Of a DNA stretch of 64,000 nucleotides, positions 7,207 through 16,917 are shown piece after piece; the stretch's first letter is position 1, and each line of letters starts with the position of its first letter. Origin of the DNA: Parvularcula sp. GTDB lineage: Bacteria; Pseudomonadota; Alphaproteobacteria; Caulobacterales; Parvularculaceae. The notes beneath the pieces were generated by a model, which saw only the letters and a list, made by a program, of their open reading frames with translations, did no database searches and had not been told where the DNA came from. The position numbers and the translations under genes are program-made. The DNA lies in the NCBI GenBank assembly GCA_002704915.1, contig PAIP01000075.1, positions 39,242-103,241 on the forward strand, read 5' to 3'.

Positions 7207-7932
7207 CTAGTCCTTTCCTGCTGGGTCATCGCAGCGTGGCGGAAAATTATCGATGAGCGGCGCGTTCCGGGCGATCTCGATCAACTCCTCCGCATCCTCG
7301 ACGATGATATCAGGCCCGGACACGGTGACGCCAATCTTCCGCAAGGTCGAAAATGACCGCGACAGATTTTCAGGCGTCATGCCGAGCATAGAAGCGAGCG
7401 TCTTCTTGTCGATGGGCAACGTGAAGCGCCCCGAATTCCCCTGCCGGACATGCTGGTGCGCCAGATAGCTCGCAAGACGTTCAACGCCGGTGCGTAGTTT
7501 GAGATTTTTCTGATTTCGTACGACGCCGCGATAACAATTGGCAAGCTCGCTTACAATAGATCGCGCAAAGGCGTCGTCTTCGGCCATGGCGTCGCGGACA
7601 CTCTTGGCTGGTATCATCAGAATACGCGACGCGGTGCGCGTTCGTGCGGACATCAGATAAACGGCGTCCTTCAATACCGCTGCGAGGATGAAGGTGGAAA
7701 CGGGGCTCAGCACAGTCATCGTGCTCTCGCGCCCGTCCTGCGTCGCGAAGAGCTCGACAACCCCGTCGATTACGACATGAAGAAAGTCGGACGGCTCTCC
7801 TTCCTTGATAAGGATAACGCGTTCGGGAAACCGCTGAAGAAATGCTGCATTGACGAGACTGTCGAAGAGGGCCGCATCCATGTCGTGGAAGAGGCTTAAA
7901 TCCCGGACGACCTGTTTGTCTTCATCTCGCAA
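7207..7932 (-). CDS. narR: Crp/Fnr-family regulator, NarR-like (nitrate/nitrite-responsive candidate)
   Basis: 241 residues from a TTG start at 7932, chosen because AAGGAG (7940-7945) lies 7 nt before it and the length then fits the family. The frame remains open to an ATG at 8076, but that would put an FNR-type box inside the gene. An N-terminal cyclic-nucleotide-like beta-roll (VILIKEGEPSDFLHVVIDGVVELF) leads to a C-terminal winged helix (LASMLGMTPENLSRSFSTLRKIGV). The N-terminus has no cysteine cluster, so it is not an oxygen-sensing FNR proper. It is divergent from the narK-narGHJI operon, the place occupied by NarR in Paracoccus. The symbol rests on that synteny. Confidence 0.75.
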   Translation of the reverse strand: MRDEDKQVVRDLSLFHDMDAALFDSLVNAAFLQRFPERVILIKEGEPSDFLHVVIDGVVELFATQDGRESTMTVLSPVSTFILAAVLKDAVYLMSARTRTASRILMIPAKSVRDAMAEDDAFARSIVSELANCYRGVVRNQKNLKLRTGVERLASYLAHQHVRQGNSGRFTLPIDKKTLASMLGMTPENLSRSFSTLRKIGVTVSGPDIIVEDAEELIEIARNAPLIDNFPPRCDDPAGKD

Positions 7933-7998
7933 TCTCAGGCTCCTTGACCGCAGGCGGGGCAAGAACGGCAACAAATTTGACGAAGTTTTCGATGCGTC

Positions 7999-8012
7999 TT
8001 GATAAATGTCAA
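7999..8012. promoter_or_regulatory. FNR/NNR-type box between narR and narK
   Basis: TTGATAAATGTCAA matches TTGAT-N4-ATCAA at nine of ten defined positions. It lies between the two divergent genes, 67 bp before the narR TTG and 179 bp before the narK ATG. It would be the binding site for an FNR- or NarR-type protein controlling nitrate respiration. Seen by eye; no genome-wide scoring was possible. Confidence 0.6.
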
Positions 8013-8190
8013 GGCCGAATTTGGCGCTGTTCGGTGAGGGCGCGACCCCGATCAAGTGCGCGGCTGCATATGTCAAATTGCAAAACTCAAGACCGCAAAC
8101 GAACGATCCGTGACGAGACGTCGAATTTTGAAAGGGAAAATTTCAGCGCAGAAAAGCCGTCAACATTCTGATCAGCCCGGAGATGGAGCG

Positions 8191-10950
8191 ATGGAATATT
8201 TGGCAGGCGTGACCCGCGGTCAACAAAACAGAGCGCTTGGTGCAAGCACAGTCGCATTTACGGCGTGTTTCGCCGTCTGGACGATTTTCTCGATTATCGG
8301 CGTCCAGATCAAACGGGATCTTGGTCTAAGCGAAACTGAGTTCGGTTTGCTTGTGGCGACCCCGATCCTGACAGGCTCCATCAGCCGGATATTCCTCGGC
8401 ATCTGGACCGATCAGTTTGGCGGACGAAAAGTATTCGCGGCAGTCATGTTCTTCGCCGCCATCGCCGCCTGGCTACTTTCGACAGTCAGCACTTATCCGA
8501 TGTTCCTGCTCGCCGCGCTAGGCGTCGGTCTTGCGGGCGGCTCTTTCGCGGTGGGCATCGCCTATACGTCCAAATGGTTCCCCAATGACCGGCAGGGAAC
8601 GGCGCTTGGCGTTTTCGGTATGGGCAATGTGGGCGCCGCCATTACGAACTTTGCTGCGCCTTTCATTCTCGTTGCGGTCGGCTGGGAGCGCACCGCACAA
8701 ATTTATGCGCTTGTTTTGATGGCGCTTGCGGTTTTGTTCTTTCTGGTCACGAAGGAAGACCCGGCGACGCTTGCGCGCAAGGCGCGCGGTGAAAAGCCAC
8801 GCTCTGCGCTGATGGAACTGGAGCCGTTGCGAAACATCCAGGTCTGGCGTTTTGCGCTTTATTATTTCTTTGTTTTCGGCGCCTTTGTGGCGCTCGCCCT
8901 GTGGCTGCCGCGGTACCTGATCGGCGTTTACGGGCTCGACATCAAGACGGCGGGGATGCTGGCGGCGTTCTATGCAGTGCCGGCGAGCCTTTTCCGCGCT
9001 TATGGCGGTTATCTTTCCGACAAGATCGGCGCCCGCAGGGTGATGTACTGGACATTTATTGTGTCCATCATCTGCGTCTTCATGCTCTCCTATCCGCATA
9101 CGGATTACGTAATCCACGGCATTGATGGGCCGATCGCTTTTTCGACCCAGATGGGGCTTGTGCCCTTCGTGATCCTTATTTTCGTCCTCGGCTTCTTCAT
9201 GTCGCTGGGAAAAGCGGCCGTCTACAAGCATATCCCCGTCTATTATCCGGGCCATGTCGGCGCCGTCGGCGGTCTCGTGGGCATGATCGGCGGCCTTGGC
9301 GGTTTCATCCTGCCGATCGCTTTTGGCGTCATGAACGACCTTACCGGCATCTGGACAAGCTGCTTCATGCTCCTATTCGCAATCGTTGCGGTCTCGCTTG
9401 CATGGATGCATTTCGCCATCCGGCGCATGGAGGAAAAGGCGCTGGCGCCGGAGCTTGGGGCTTTGCCGCAATTTCCGGAGTTGCAGGAGATCCATACGGC
9501 GGAGCATGGCGAAAAGACCAGCCCGGTTCTGGAGGACTGGCGCCCCGACGATGACGCTTTCTGGAAGGAGAAGGGCAAACGCATCGCGAACCGAAATTTG
9601 TGGATTTCGATTCCGGCGTTGTTGCTTGCTTTCGCCGTCTGGATGGTTTGGTCAGTCGTCGTCGCGAAGCTGCCAACAATTGGTTTTGACTACACGACGG
9701 ATCAGTTGTTCTGGCTGGCGGCGCTACCGGGCCTTTCCGGCGCGACGCTCAGGATTTTCTATTCGTTCATGGTTCCGATTTTCGGCGGGCGTTTGTGGAC
9801 GACGCTTACGACGGCGTCGCTCCTCATCCCCGCCTTCGGCATCGGCTATGCGGTGCAGGACCCGGAGACTCCGTATTTCCTGTTCCTGGTGCTCGCGCTT
9901 CTGTGCGGTTTCGGTGGCGGCAATTTCGCCTCGTCCATGGCCAATATCAGCTTCTTCTTTCCTAAGAAGGAAAAAGGTAACGCGCTGGCGTTGAACGCCG
10001 GGCTCGGCAATCTCGGCGTCAGCGTTATGCAGTTCGCCGTGCCGCTGGTCATCACCGCCGGCGTCTTCGGCGCCATGGGCGGCGAGGCGCAGGTGACGGG
10101 GGAGGGGCAGCGCTTGTGGGTTCAGAACGCCGGCTTCATCTGGGTGCCGTTTCTACTCATTTCCACGGCGGCGGCGTGGTTCGGCATGAACGACATTGCG
10201 TCAGCGCGGGCGTCCTTCGCCGAACAAGCCGTGATTTTCTCGCGCAAACACAACTGGATCATGTGCCTTCTCTACACCGGCACCTTCGGTTCGTTCATCG
10301 GGTATTCCGCTGGTTTTCCATTGCTCATGAAGACCCAGTTTCCTGAAATCAACGCGCTTCAGTTCGCCTTTTTGGGGCCGCTTGTCGGCGCCTTGTCGCG
10401 CTCGATGACAGGTTGGGTCTCGGACAAATGGGGCGGCGCGCGCGTCACCTTCTGGGTGTTTCTCCTCATGATCGTCGCTGTCGCCGGCGTGCTCTATTTC
10501 CTCGGGATGAAAGACCAGCCGGGCGCCTTCTGGGGTTTCTTCGCGATGTTCATGGTGCTCTTTTTCGCAACCGGCGTCGGCAACGCGTCCACCTTCCAGA
10601 TGATTCCCATCATGATGCGCGAAGAGATGCCGCGCCTGATGCCTCAGCTCGATGTGAATGCGCGTCTGCGTCAGTCGGAAAAGGAATCAGCCGCCATTAT
10701 CGGGTTTACATCGGCGATCGCCGCCTATGGCGCCTTCTTCATCCCGAAATCCTACGGCACGTCGATCTCCATGACCGGCGGACCCGAAGCGGCGCTGGTC
10801 GGCTTCCTGGCGTTCTATGTTCTCTGTGCGGCCGTCACCTGGCTCGTCTACTCGCGTAAAGGCGGGCTACTTCATGAGATCGAACGCGGCGGCCGCCGTG
10901 GGACGCCGCCTGCTCAACCCTCAACACTCGCCAAGGGAGGCGTTGCATGA
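8191..10950 (+). CDS. narK: NarK1-NarK2 fused nitrate/nitrite transporter
   Basis: 919 residues, twice the normal NarK length: two complete MFS transporters in one chain. The ATG at 8191 is preceded by GGAG; the frame is open to 8056, but the extra 45 residues are polar and unlike the family. The first half carries a nitrate-signature segment around GGSFAVGIAYTSKWF and the second half carries GGGNFASSMANISFFF and NAGLGNLGVSVMQ. A hydrophilic linker (about residues 425-485, rich in Glu and Pro) joins them. Fused NarK is known from Paracoccus, where one half is thought to act as nitrate/proton symporter and the other as nitrate/nitrite antiporter. It overlaps narG by 4 bp. Confidence 0.93.
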   Translation: MEYLAGVTRGQQNRALGASTVAFTACFAVWTIFSIIGVQIKRDLGLSETEFGLLVATPILTGSISRIFLGIWTDQFGGRKVFAAVMFFAAIAAWLLSTVSTYPMFLLAALGVGLAGGSFAVGIAYTSKWFPNDRQGTALGVFGMGNVGAAITNFAAPFILVAVGWERTAQIYALVLMALAVLFFLVTKEDPATLARKARGEKPRSALMELEPLRNIQVWRFALYYFFVFGAFVALALWLPRYLIGVYGLDIKTAGMLAAFYAVPASLFRAYGGYLSDKIGARRVMYWTFIVSIICVFMLSYPHTDYVIHGIDGPIAFSTQMGLVPFVILIFVLGFFMSLGKAAVYKHIPVYYPGHVGAVGGLVGMIGGLGGFILPIAFGVMNDLTGIWTSCFMLLFAIVAVSLAWMHFAIRRMEEKALAPELGALPQFPELQEIHTAEHGEKTSPVLEDWRPDDDAFWKEKGKRIANRNLWISIPALLLAFAVWMVWSVVVAKLPTIGFDYTTDQLFWLAALPGLSGATLRIFYSFMVPIFGGRLWTTLTTASLLIPAFGIGYAVQDPETPYFLFLVLALLCGFGGGNFASSMANISFFFPKKEKGNALALNAGLGNLGVSVMQFAVPLVITAGVFGAMGGEAQVTGEGQRLWVQNAGFIWVPFLLISTAAAWFGMNDIASARASFAEQAVIFSRKHNWIMCLLYTGTFGSFIGYSAGFPLLMKTQFPEINALQFAFLGPLVGALSRSMTGWVSDKWGGARVTFWVFLLMIVAVAGVLYFLGMKDQPGAFWGFFAMFMVLFFATGVGNASTFQMIPIMMREEMPRLMPQLDVNARLRQSEKESAAIIGFTSAIAAYGAFFIPKSYGTSISMTGGPEAALVGFLAFYVLCAAVTWLVYSRKGGLLHEIERGGRRGTPPAQPSTLAKGGVA

Positions 10951-13900
10951 GTCACGTTCTGAACAGGTTCACCTATTTCAAGAACCGGGTCAGCGAATAT
11001 TCGAACGGCCATGGGGTGCTGACGAAAGAAGATCGCACCTGGGAAGACGCCTACCGAAAGCGCTGGCAGCATGACAAAATCGTCCGCTCTACGCACGGGG
11101 TCAACTGCACCGGATCATGCAGCTGGAAGATTTACGTCAAGGGCGGCATCGTCACCTGGGAGACCCAGCAGACGGATTATCCGCGCACACGGCCGGACTT
11201 GCCAAATCACGAACCGCGCGGCTGTTCGCGCGGCGCCAGCTACAGCTGGTATCTCTACAGTGGAAATCGCCTGAAGCACCCGCTCATTCGCAGTGCGCTG
11301 ATGAAGGCGTGGCGCAAGGCTCGCGTTTCTCTCTCCCCCATCGCAGCCTGGGCGTCGATCGTCGAGGACCCCGCAACGCGCGCATCTTACGTGCGTCAGC
11401 GAGGCCTCGGCGGTTTCATTCGCGCCGACTGGTCGGAAGTGAACGAGATCATCGCGGCGTCAAACGCTTATACCGCAAAAAAATACGGTCCCGACCGGGT
11501 GATCGGGTTCTCGCCGATCCCCGCCATGTCGATGGTCTCTTACGCGGCTGGGTCGCGCTATCTGTCGCTTCTCGGCGGAACCTGCATGAGCTTTTACGAC
11601 TGGTATTGCGACTTGCCGCCGGCGAGCCCGATGACCTGGGGTGAGCAAACCGACGTTCCCGAAAGCGCGGACTGGTATAATTCCGGTTTCTTGATGCTGT
11701 GGGGATCGAATGTTCCGCAAACGCGGACCCCGGACGCGCATTTCTACACCGAAGTTCGCTACAAAGGCGCAAAGAGCGTCGTGATTTCGCCGGACTTTTC
11801 CGAGGCTTCCAAATTCGGCGACATGTGGCTTTCCCCGAAACAGGGCACCGATGCAGCGCTCGCCATGGCGTTCGGTCATGTCATTCTCAAAGAATATTAC
11901 ATCGACCGGCCGGTTCCGTATTTCCAGGAATACGCCCGGCAATATACCGACATGCCGATGTTGGTCCGGCTCGTGAAGAAAGACGACCGGCTTGTTCCCG
12001 ACCGGTTGCTGCGCGCGTCGGATTTCGATGGCTCGCTTGACGAGGCCAACAATCCCGATTGGAAAACCGTCGCGTATGACAAGCGTGCGAACGGCATCGT
12101 ATGTCCGCGGGGATCGATCGGCTTCCGCTGGGGTGAGCAGGGCAAATGGAACCTTGAAGAAAAGTCTGGCAAGGGCGATGAAACAGATCTTGCGATCTCA
12201 ATGATCGAGACGCGCGATGACGTTGCAAACGTCGCTTTTCCGTATTTCGGCAATCGCGAGCATGACCATTTTCACGGAACGGATCATCCGGATATTCTCG
12301 AACGCCGCGTGCCCGTCAAACGCCTGATGCTGAAAGACGGCGAAACGCTGGTCGCGACGGTTTTCGACCTCCTCGCCGCGAATTACGGCGTCGATCGCGG
12401 GCTTGGCGGCGACTGGGCCGCCAGCTCCTACGACGATGATACGCCCTACACGCCGGCCTGGCAGGAAAAGGTCACGGGCGTCGCCCGCGACAAGGTGATC
12501 GCCGTTGCGCGCGGTTTCGCCGACAACGCCGAAAAGACGCGCGGCAAATCCATGGTGATCCTCGGGGCGGGGCTCAACCACTGGTATCACATGGACATGA
12601 ATTACCGCGGCATCATCAACATGCTGGTGATGTGCGGATGCGTCGGGCAGTCGGGCGGCGGCTGGTCGCATTATGTGGGGCAGGAGAAGCTGCGCCCGCA
12701 GACGGGGTGGCAGCCGCTGGCGTTCGCCCTCGACTGGGCGCGCCCGCCGCGTCACATGAATTCCACCTCATTCTTCTATGCGCATACGGATCAATGGCGA
12801 TACGAGACGCTAGGCGTCGATGAAATTCTGTCGCCGCTGGCGCCGGAAGGGCATTGGAACGGCTCCTTCATCGATTTCAATGCGCGCGCCGAACGCATGG
12901 GCTGGATGCCGTCCGCGCCGCAATTGGAGCGTAACCCGCTGGAGCTGTCCAAAGAGGCTGAGGCGGTGGGGCTTGATGTAAAAGACTATGTGGCGAAGTC
13001 CCTGAAGTCCGGCGCCTTGAAAATGTCGTGCGAGGACCCGGACAAGCCGGAGAACTGGCCGCGCAATCTATTTGTATGGCGTTCGAACCTTTTGGGATCT
13101 TCCGGGAAGGGACATGAGTATTTCCTCAAGCACCTGCTCGGGACAAATCATGGCGTTCAAGGCAAGGATCTTGGCGAAACCGGCGGTCAAAAACCGGAAG
13201 AGGTGGTCTGGCGCGACGAAGCGCCGGAAGGAAAGCTTGATCTCCTTGTGACGATCGATTTCCGCATGTCGACCACATGCGTTTATTCCGACATCGCGTT
13301 GCCGACGGCGACCTGGTACGAAAAGAACGATCTTAATACGTCGGACATGCATCCCTTTATCCACCCGCTGTCGAGCGCGGTCGATCCGCTTTGGGAAAGC
13401 AGAAGCGACTGGGATATTTTCAAAGGCATCGCCAAGTCGTTTTCTGAAATCGCCCCTGAAGCACTGGGCGTTGAAAAAGACGTCGTGCTGACGCCGACGC
13501 TGCATGATACCGCCGGAGAACTTGCGCAGCCATTTGATGTCAAGGACTGGAAGCGGGGAGAAGCTGAGCCCATTCCCGGCAAGACCATGCCGGCGGTGAC
13601 GGTGGTCGAGCGCGATTATCCAAATCTCTACAAACGCTACACGGCGGTCGGGCCGCTGATGACCAGCATTGGAAATGGCGGGAAGGGCATCGCCTGGAAC
13701 ACCGAACATGAGATTGAGCACCTGAAAGCGCTAAATGGCGCCGTGTCTGAAGAAGGGCCGACCAAAGGCCTGCCGCGGATTGAAAGCGCCATTGATGCGG
13801 CAGAAGTCATTCTCACCCTGGCGCCGGAAACCAATGGCGAGGTCGCCGTCAAAGCCTGGGATGCGCTCTCAAAGGCGACCGGACGCGAACACGCCCATCT

Positions 13901-14684
13901 CGCTGAAGCGAAGGAAGATGAGAAAATCCGGTTCCGGGACATCGTCGCCCAGCCGCGAAAGATTATTTCATCGCCGACCTGGTCCGGCATTGAATCGGAA
14001 AAGGTCTGTTACAACGCCGGCTACACCAATGTGCATGAACTGATCCCGTGGCGGACGCTCACCGGGCGTCAACAGCTCTATCAGGATCATCTGTGGATGC
14101 GCGCCTTCGGCGAAACGCTCTGCGTCTATCGCCCGCCGGTCGACACCAAGACCATCGCCCCTGTCATTAGCGCCAAGGATAACGGTAATAAGCAGGTGGT
14201 GCTGAATTTCATCACGCCACATCAAAAATGGGGCATTCACTCAACCTATACGGACAACCTGTTGATGCTGACCTTGTCGCGCGGCGGGCCAATCGTCTGG
14301 CTTTCGGAAGATGACGCCCGTCAAGCTGGCATCGAGGACAATGATTGGATCGAAGCCTACAACACCAATGGCGCGCTGACCGCGCGGGCTGTGGTATCGC
14401 AACGCGTGAAGCCGGGAATGGTGATGATGTATCACGCCCAGGAAAAAATCGTGAACGTGCCGGGATCGGAAATCACCGGCCAGCGCGGCGGCATTCACAA
14501 CTCGGTCACACGCACCGTCCTGAAACCGACGCATATGATCGGCGGCTACGCCCAGCAGTCTTACGGTTTCAACTATTACGGAACCGTCGGCTCCAATCGG
14601 GACGAATTCGTCATCGTTCGGAAAATGAACAGGATCGACTGGATGGATGAGCCGGTCGAGAGGAAGCTGGAGGCCGCAGAATGA
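10947..14684 (+). CDS. narG: Respiratory nitrate reductase, alpha subunit
   Basis: 1245 residues, the usual NarG size. It reduces nitrate to nitrite at a bis-MGD molybdenum centre on the cytoplasmic side of the membrane. The FS0 iron-sulfur ligands are visible: His50, Cys54, Cys58 and Cys93 (HGVNCTGSC and RGCSRG). The SFYDWYCDLPPASPMTWG block holds the Asp that ligates molybdenum. There is no Tat signal, as expected for NarG. The start overlaps the narK stop (ATGA) and has an AGGGAGG site; the stop overlaps the narH start. Regulation is probably through the narR-narK intergenic box. Confidence 0.97.
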   Translation: MSHVLNRFTYFKNRVSEYSNGHGVLTKEDRTWEDAYRKRWQHDKIVRSTHGVNCTGSCSWKIYVKGGIVTWETQQTDYPRTRPDLPNHEPRGCSRGASYSWYLYSGNRLKHPLIRSALMKAWRKARVSLSPIAAWASIVEDPATRASYVRQRGLGGFIRADWSEVNEIIAASNAYTAKKYGPDRVIGFSPIPAMSMVSYAAGSRYLSLLGGTCMSFYDWYCDLPPASPMTWGEQTDVPESADWYNSGFLMLWGSNVPQTRTPDAHFYTEVRYKGAKSVVISPDFSEASKFGDMWLSPKQGTDAALAMAFGHVILKEYYIDRPVPYFQEYARQYTDMPMLVRLVKKDDRLVPDRLLRASDFDGSLDEANNPDWKTVAYDKRANGIVCPRGSIGFRWGEQGKWNLEEKSGKGDETDLAISMIETRDDVANVAFPYFGNREHDHFHGTDHPDILERRVPVKRLMLKDGETLVATVFDLLAANYGVDRGLGGDWAASSYDDDTPYTPAWQEKVTGVARDKVIAVARGFADNAEKTRGKSMVILGAGLNHWYHMDMNYRGIINMLVMCGCVGQSGGGWSHYVGQEKLRPQTGWQPLAFALDWARPPRHMNSTSFFYAHTDQWRYETLGVDEILSPLAPEGHWNGSFIDFNARAERMGWMPSAPQLERNPLELSKEAEAVGLDVKDYVAKSLKSGALKMSCEDPDKPENWPRNLFVWRSNLLGSSGKGHEYFLKHLLGTNHGVQGKDLGETGGQKPEEVVWRDEAPEGKLDLLVTIDFRMSTTCVYSDIALPTATWYEKNDLNTSDMHPFIHPLSSAVDPLWESRSDWDIFKGIAKSFSEIAPEALGVEKDVVLTPTLHDTAGELAQPFDVKDWKRGEAEPIPGKTMPAVTVVERDYPNLYKRYTAVGPLMTSIGNGGKGIAWNTEHEIEHLKALNGAVSEEGPTKGLPRIESAIDAAEVILTLAPETNGEVAVKAWDALSKATGREHAHLAEAKEDEKIRFRDIVAQPRKIISSPTWSGIESEKVCYNAGYTNVHELIPWRTLTGRQQLYQDHLWMRAFGETLCVYRPPVDTKTIAPVISAKDNGNKQVVLNFITPHQKWGIHSTYTDNLLMLTLSRGGPIVWLSEDDARQAGIEDNDWIEAYNTNGALTARAVVSQRVKPGMVMMYHAQEKIVNVPGSEITGQRGGIHNSVTRTVLKPTHMIGGYAQQSYGFNYYGTVGSNRDEFVIVRKMNRIDWMDEPVERKLEAAE

Positions 14685-16198
14685 AAGTCCGCGCCCAAAT
14701 TTCCATGGTGCTCAATCTCGATAAATGCATCGGATGCCATACATGTTCAGTCACCTGCAAGAACGTTTGGACGAGCCGTGAAGGCGTTGAATACGCCTGG
14801 TTCAACAATGTCGAAACGAAGCCGGGGATCGGCTATCCCGACGACTGGGAAAACCAGGCGCGCTGGAACGGCGGCTGGGAGCGTAAAAAGAACGGTAAGA
14901 TTCGGCCCAAAATGGGCGGCAAGCTCAGCGTTTTGTCGAAAATTTTCGCAAATCCCGATCTGCCGGAAATCGACGACTACTACGAGCCGTTCACTTTCGA
15001 TTATGAGCATCTTCAAAAGGCGCCGAAGATGAAAACGGCGCCGACCGCGCGGCCACGTTCGCTTATTTCAGGCGAGCGAATAGAGAAGATTCGAAAAGGC
15101 CCGAACTGGGAAGAGATTCTCGGCGGCGAGTTTTCCAAGCGGTCGGCCGACTACAATTTCGACAAGGTCGAAAAGCAAATTTACGGCCAGTTCGAAAACA
15201 CCTTCATGATGTATCTTCCGCGCCTGTGCGAGCACTGCCTTAACCCGGCCTGCGTCGCGGTGTGCCCTTCCGGCGCCATCTATAAACGCGAAGAAGACGG
15301 CGTCGTTCTGATCGACCAGAACAAGTGCCGCGGCTGGCGCATGTGCGTTTCCGGCTGCCCCTATAAGAAGATCTATTACAACTGGAACACCGGGAAATCG
15401 GAAAAATGCACGCTCTGCTATCCGCGGCTCGAAGCCGGGCAGCCGACCGTTTGTTCTGAAACATGCGTTGGCCGCATCCGCTATCTCGGCGTCGTCCTTT
15501 ACGACGCCGACCGGATTGAAGAAGCGGCGAGCGTCGAGAAGGAAACAGACCTTTATCAAAGCCATCTCGATATCTTCCTCGACCCGCATGACCCGCAAGT
15601 GCAGGCCCAGGCCCGTAAAGACGGGGTCCCGGAAGCCTGGCTCGATGCGGCGAAAAAATCGCCGATCTGGAAAATGGCGATGGAGTGGAAAATCGCATTT
15701 CCGCTGCATCCGGAATATCGCACGCTTCCCATGGTCTGGTATGTGCCGCCCTTGTCGCCCATCCAGTCGATGGCCGAGGCCGGCGCCTTCGGTGAGAAAG
15801 GCGCGATGCCGAATGTCCGCGACCTTCGCATCCCCATGCAGTATCTCGCCAATCTGTTGACTGCCGGTGATGAGGAGCCCGTCGCCAGGGCGCTCGAAAA
15901 GCTGATCGCCATGCGCGCCTACATGCGATCGAAACACTATGAAGGCGAAGCAGACGAAACGCTCCCCGGCAAAGTCGGCATGACGGGCGGCCAGATTGAC
16001 GACATGTACCGCCTGATGGCGATCGCCAATTACGAAGACCGTTTCGTCATCCCCACAACGCACCGTGAATATGCCGAAGACGCTTACGGGCTGCGCGGCG
16101 AATGCGGCTTCAGCTTCGGCGACGGATGCGGCGAACCAAAACGCGCCATTGAGTGGACCGGCTTATTCGCCAAAAGCGCCGCAAAAGAAAAAGCGTAG
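14681..16198 (+). CDS. narH: Respiratory nitrate reductase, beta subunit
   Basis: 505 residues. This is the electron-transfer subunit linking the NarI haems to the NarG active site. The first cluster motif (Cys16, Cys19, Cys22, Cys26 in CIGCHTCSVTC) is at the N-terminus. The second group (LCEHCLNPACVAVC) and third (NKCRGWRMCVSGC), with the Trp that replaces a Cys and makes a 3Fe-4S cluster, are in the middle. They are followed by EKCTLC and SETC. The 4-bp overlap with narG implies coupled synthesis of the stoichiometric partners. Ends 9 bp before narJ. Confidence 0.97.
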   Translation: MKVRAQISMVLNLDKCIGCHTCSVTCKNVWTSREGVEYAWFNNVETKPGIGYPDDWENQARWNGGWERKKNGKIRPKMGGKLSVLSKIFANPDLPEIDDYYEPFTFDYEHLQKAPKMKTAPTARPRSLISGERIEKIRKGPNWEEILGGEFSKRSADYNFDKVEKQIYGQFENTFMMYLPRLCEHCLNPACVAVCPSGAIYKREEDGVVLIDQNKCRGWRMCVSGCPYKKIYYNWNTGKSEKCTLCYPRLEAGQPTVCSETCVGRIRYLGVVLYDADRIEEAASVEKETDLYQSHLDIFLDPHDPQVQAQARKDGVPEAWLDAAKKSPIWKMAMEWKIAFPLHPEYRTLPMVWYVPPLSPIQSMAEAGAFGEKGAMPNVRDLRIPMQYLANLLTAGDEEPVARALEKLIAMRAYMRSKHYEGEADETLPGKVGMTGGQIDDMYRLMAIANYEDRFVIPTTHREYAEDAYGLRGECGFSFGDGCGEPKRAIEWTGLFAKSAAKEKA

Positions 16199-16207
16199 GA
16201 GGACTGC

Positions 16208-16915
16208 ATGTCAAACACTTACAAAGCATTGAGCGCGCTTCTGTCTTACCCGACGCAAGAGATTAAAGACGCTGCAGCGGAAATCCGCAGAGCGATCCAT
16301 GATGAAAAACTGACGCCTGCCTGGGCGCTGCGGCAGGTCGACCGGCTGATTGACGATTTTGAGGCGCTCGACCTTTATGAACTGCAGGAGCGTTATGTCT
16401 TCCTGTTCGATCGCACGCGCTCGCTTTCGCTCCATTTATTCGAGCATGTCCACGGCGAGTCCCGCGACCGCGGACAGGCCATGGTCGATCTGAAAACGCT
16501 TTATGCCCAAAGCGGGCTTGAGATCGGCTCTAACGAGCTGCCGGATTACTTGCCGCTCTTTCTTGAATATCTTTCTACGCGGCCGGCGGAGGAGGCGCGG
16601 GCTTTGCTGAATGAGCCCTTGAGCGTCATCGCGGCGCTGAAAGAGCGGATCGAAAAACGCAATACGCCTTATACATCGGTCTTTCGCGCGCTTGAAGCGA
16701 TTGCGGGCGAAGCGCCTTCCGAGCGCGAACTCGAAGATTTGCGCAAGGCGCCGGATGACGACCCGCATGATCTCGAATCACTGGACGCCGCCTGGGAAGA
16801 CCAGCCGGTCACCTTCGGACCGGGAGACGCCGGCTGTCCGAAAGTCAGTCAGATGCTCGACCGGATGAACGCCGGCGAGGCGCCGGGCGACGTCGCCAGA
16901 AACGCAAGGAGCTGA
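16208..16915 (+). CDS. narJ: Nitrate reductase molybdenum-cofactor assembly chaperone
   Basis: 235 residues, all-helical and acidic, of the TorD/NarJ chaperone family. The N-terminus YKALSALLSYPTQE and the block LPDYLPLFLEYLSTRPAEEA are characteristic. NarJ binds the apo-NarG N-terminus and gates cofactor insertion and membrane attachment; it is not part of the mature enzyme. The gene sits in the canonical place between narH and narI. A GGAGG site precedes the ATG. No anomaly seen. Confidence 0.95.
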   Translation: MSNTYKALSALLSYPTQEIKDAAAEIRRAIHDEKLTPAWALRQVDRLIDDFEALDLYELQERYVFLFDRTRSLSLHLFEHVHGESRDRGQAMVDLKTLYAQSGLEIGSNELPDYLPLFLEYLSTRPAEEARALLNEPLSVIAALKERIEKRNTPYTSVFRALEAIAGEAPSERELEDLRKAPDDDPHDLESLDAAWEDQPVTFGPGDAGCPKVSQMLDRMNAGEAPGDVARNARS

Positions 16916-16917
16916 CC

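Noticed and set aside
7933..8076. Longer N-terminus for the Crp/Fnr regulator
   Set aside because: It would contain the FNR-type box and lacks family similarity; a TTG with AAGGAG at the right distance explains the data better.
8056..8190. Longer N-terminus for narK
   Set aside because: The extra residues are polar and not MFS-like; the ATG at 8191 has a good GGAG and fits the family start.
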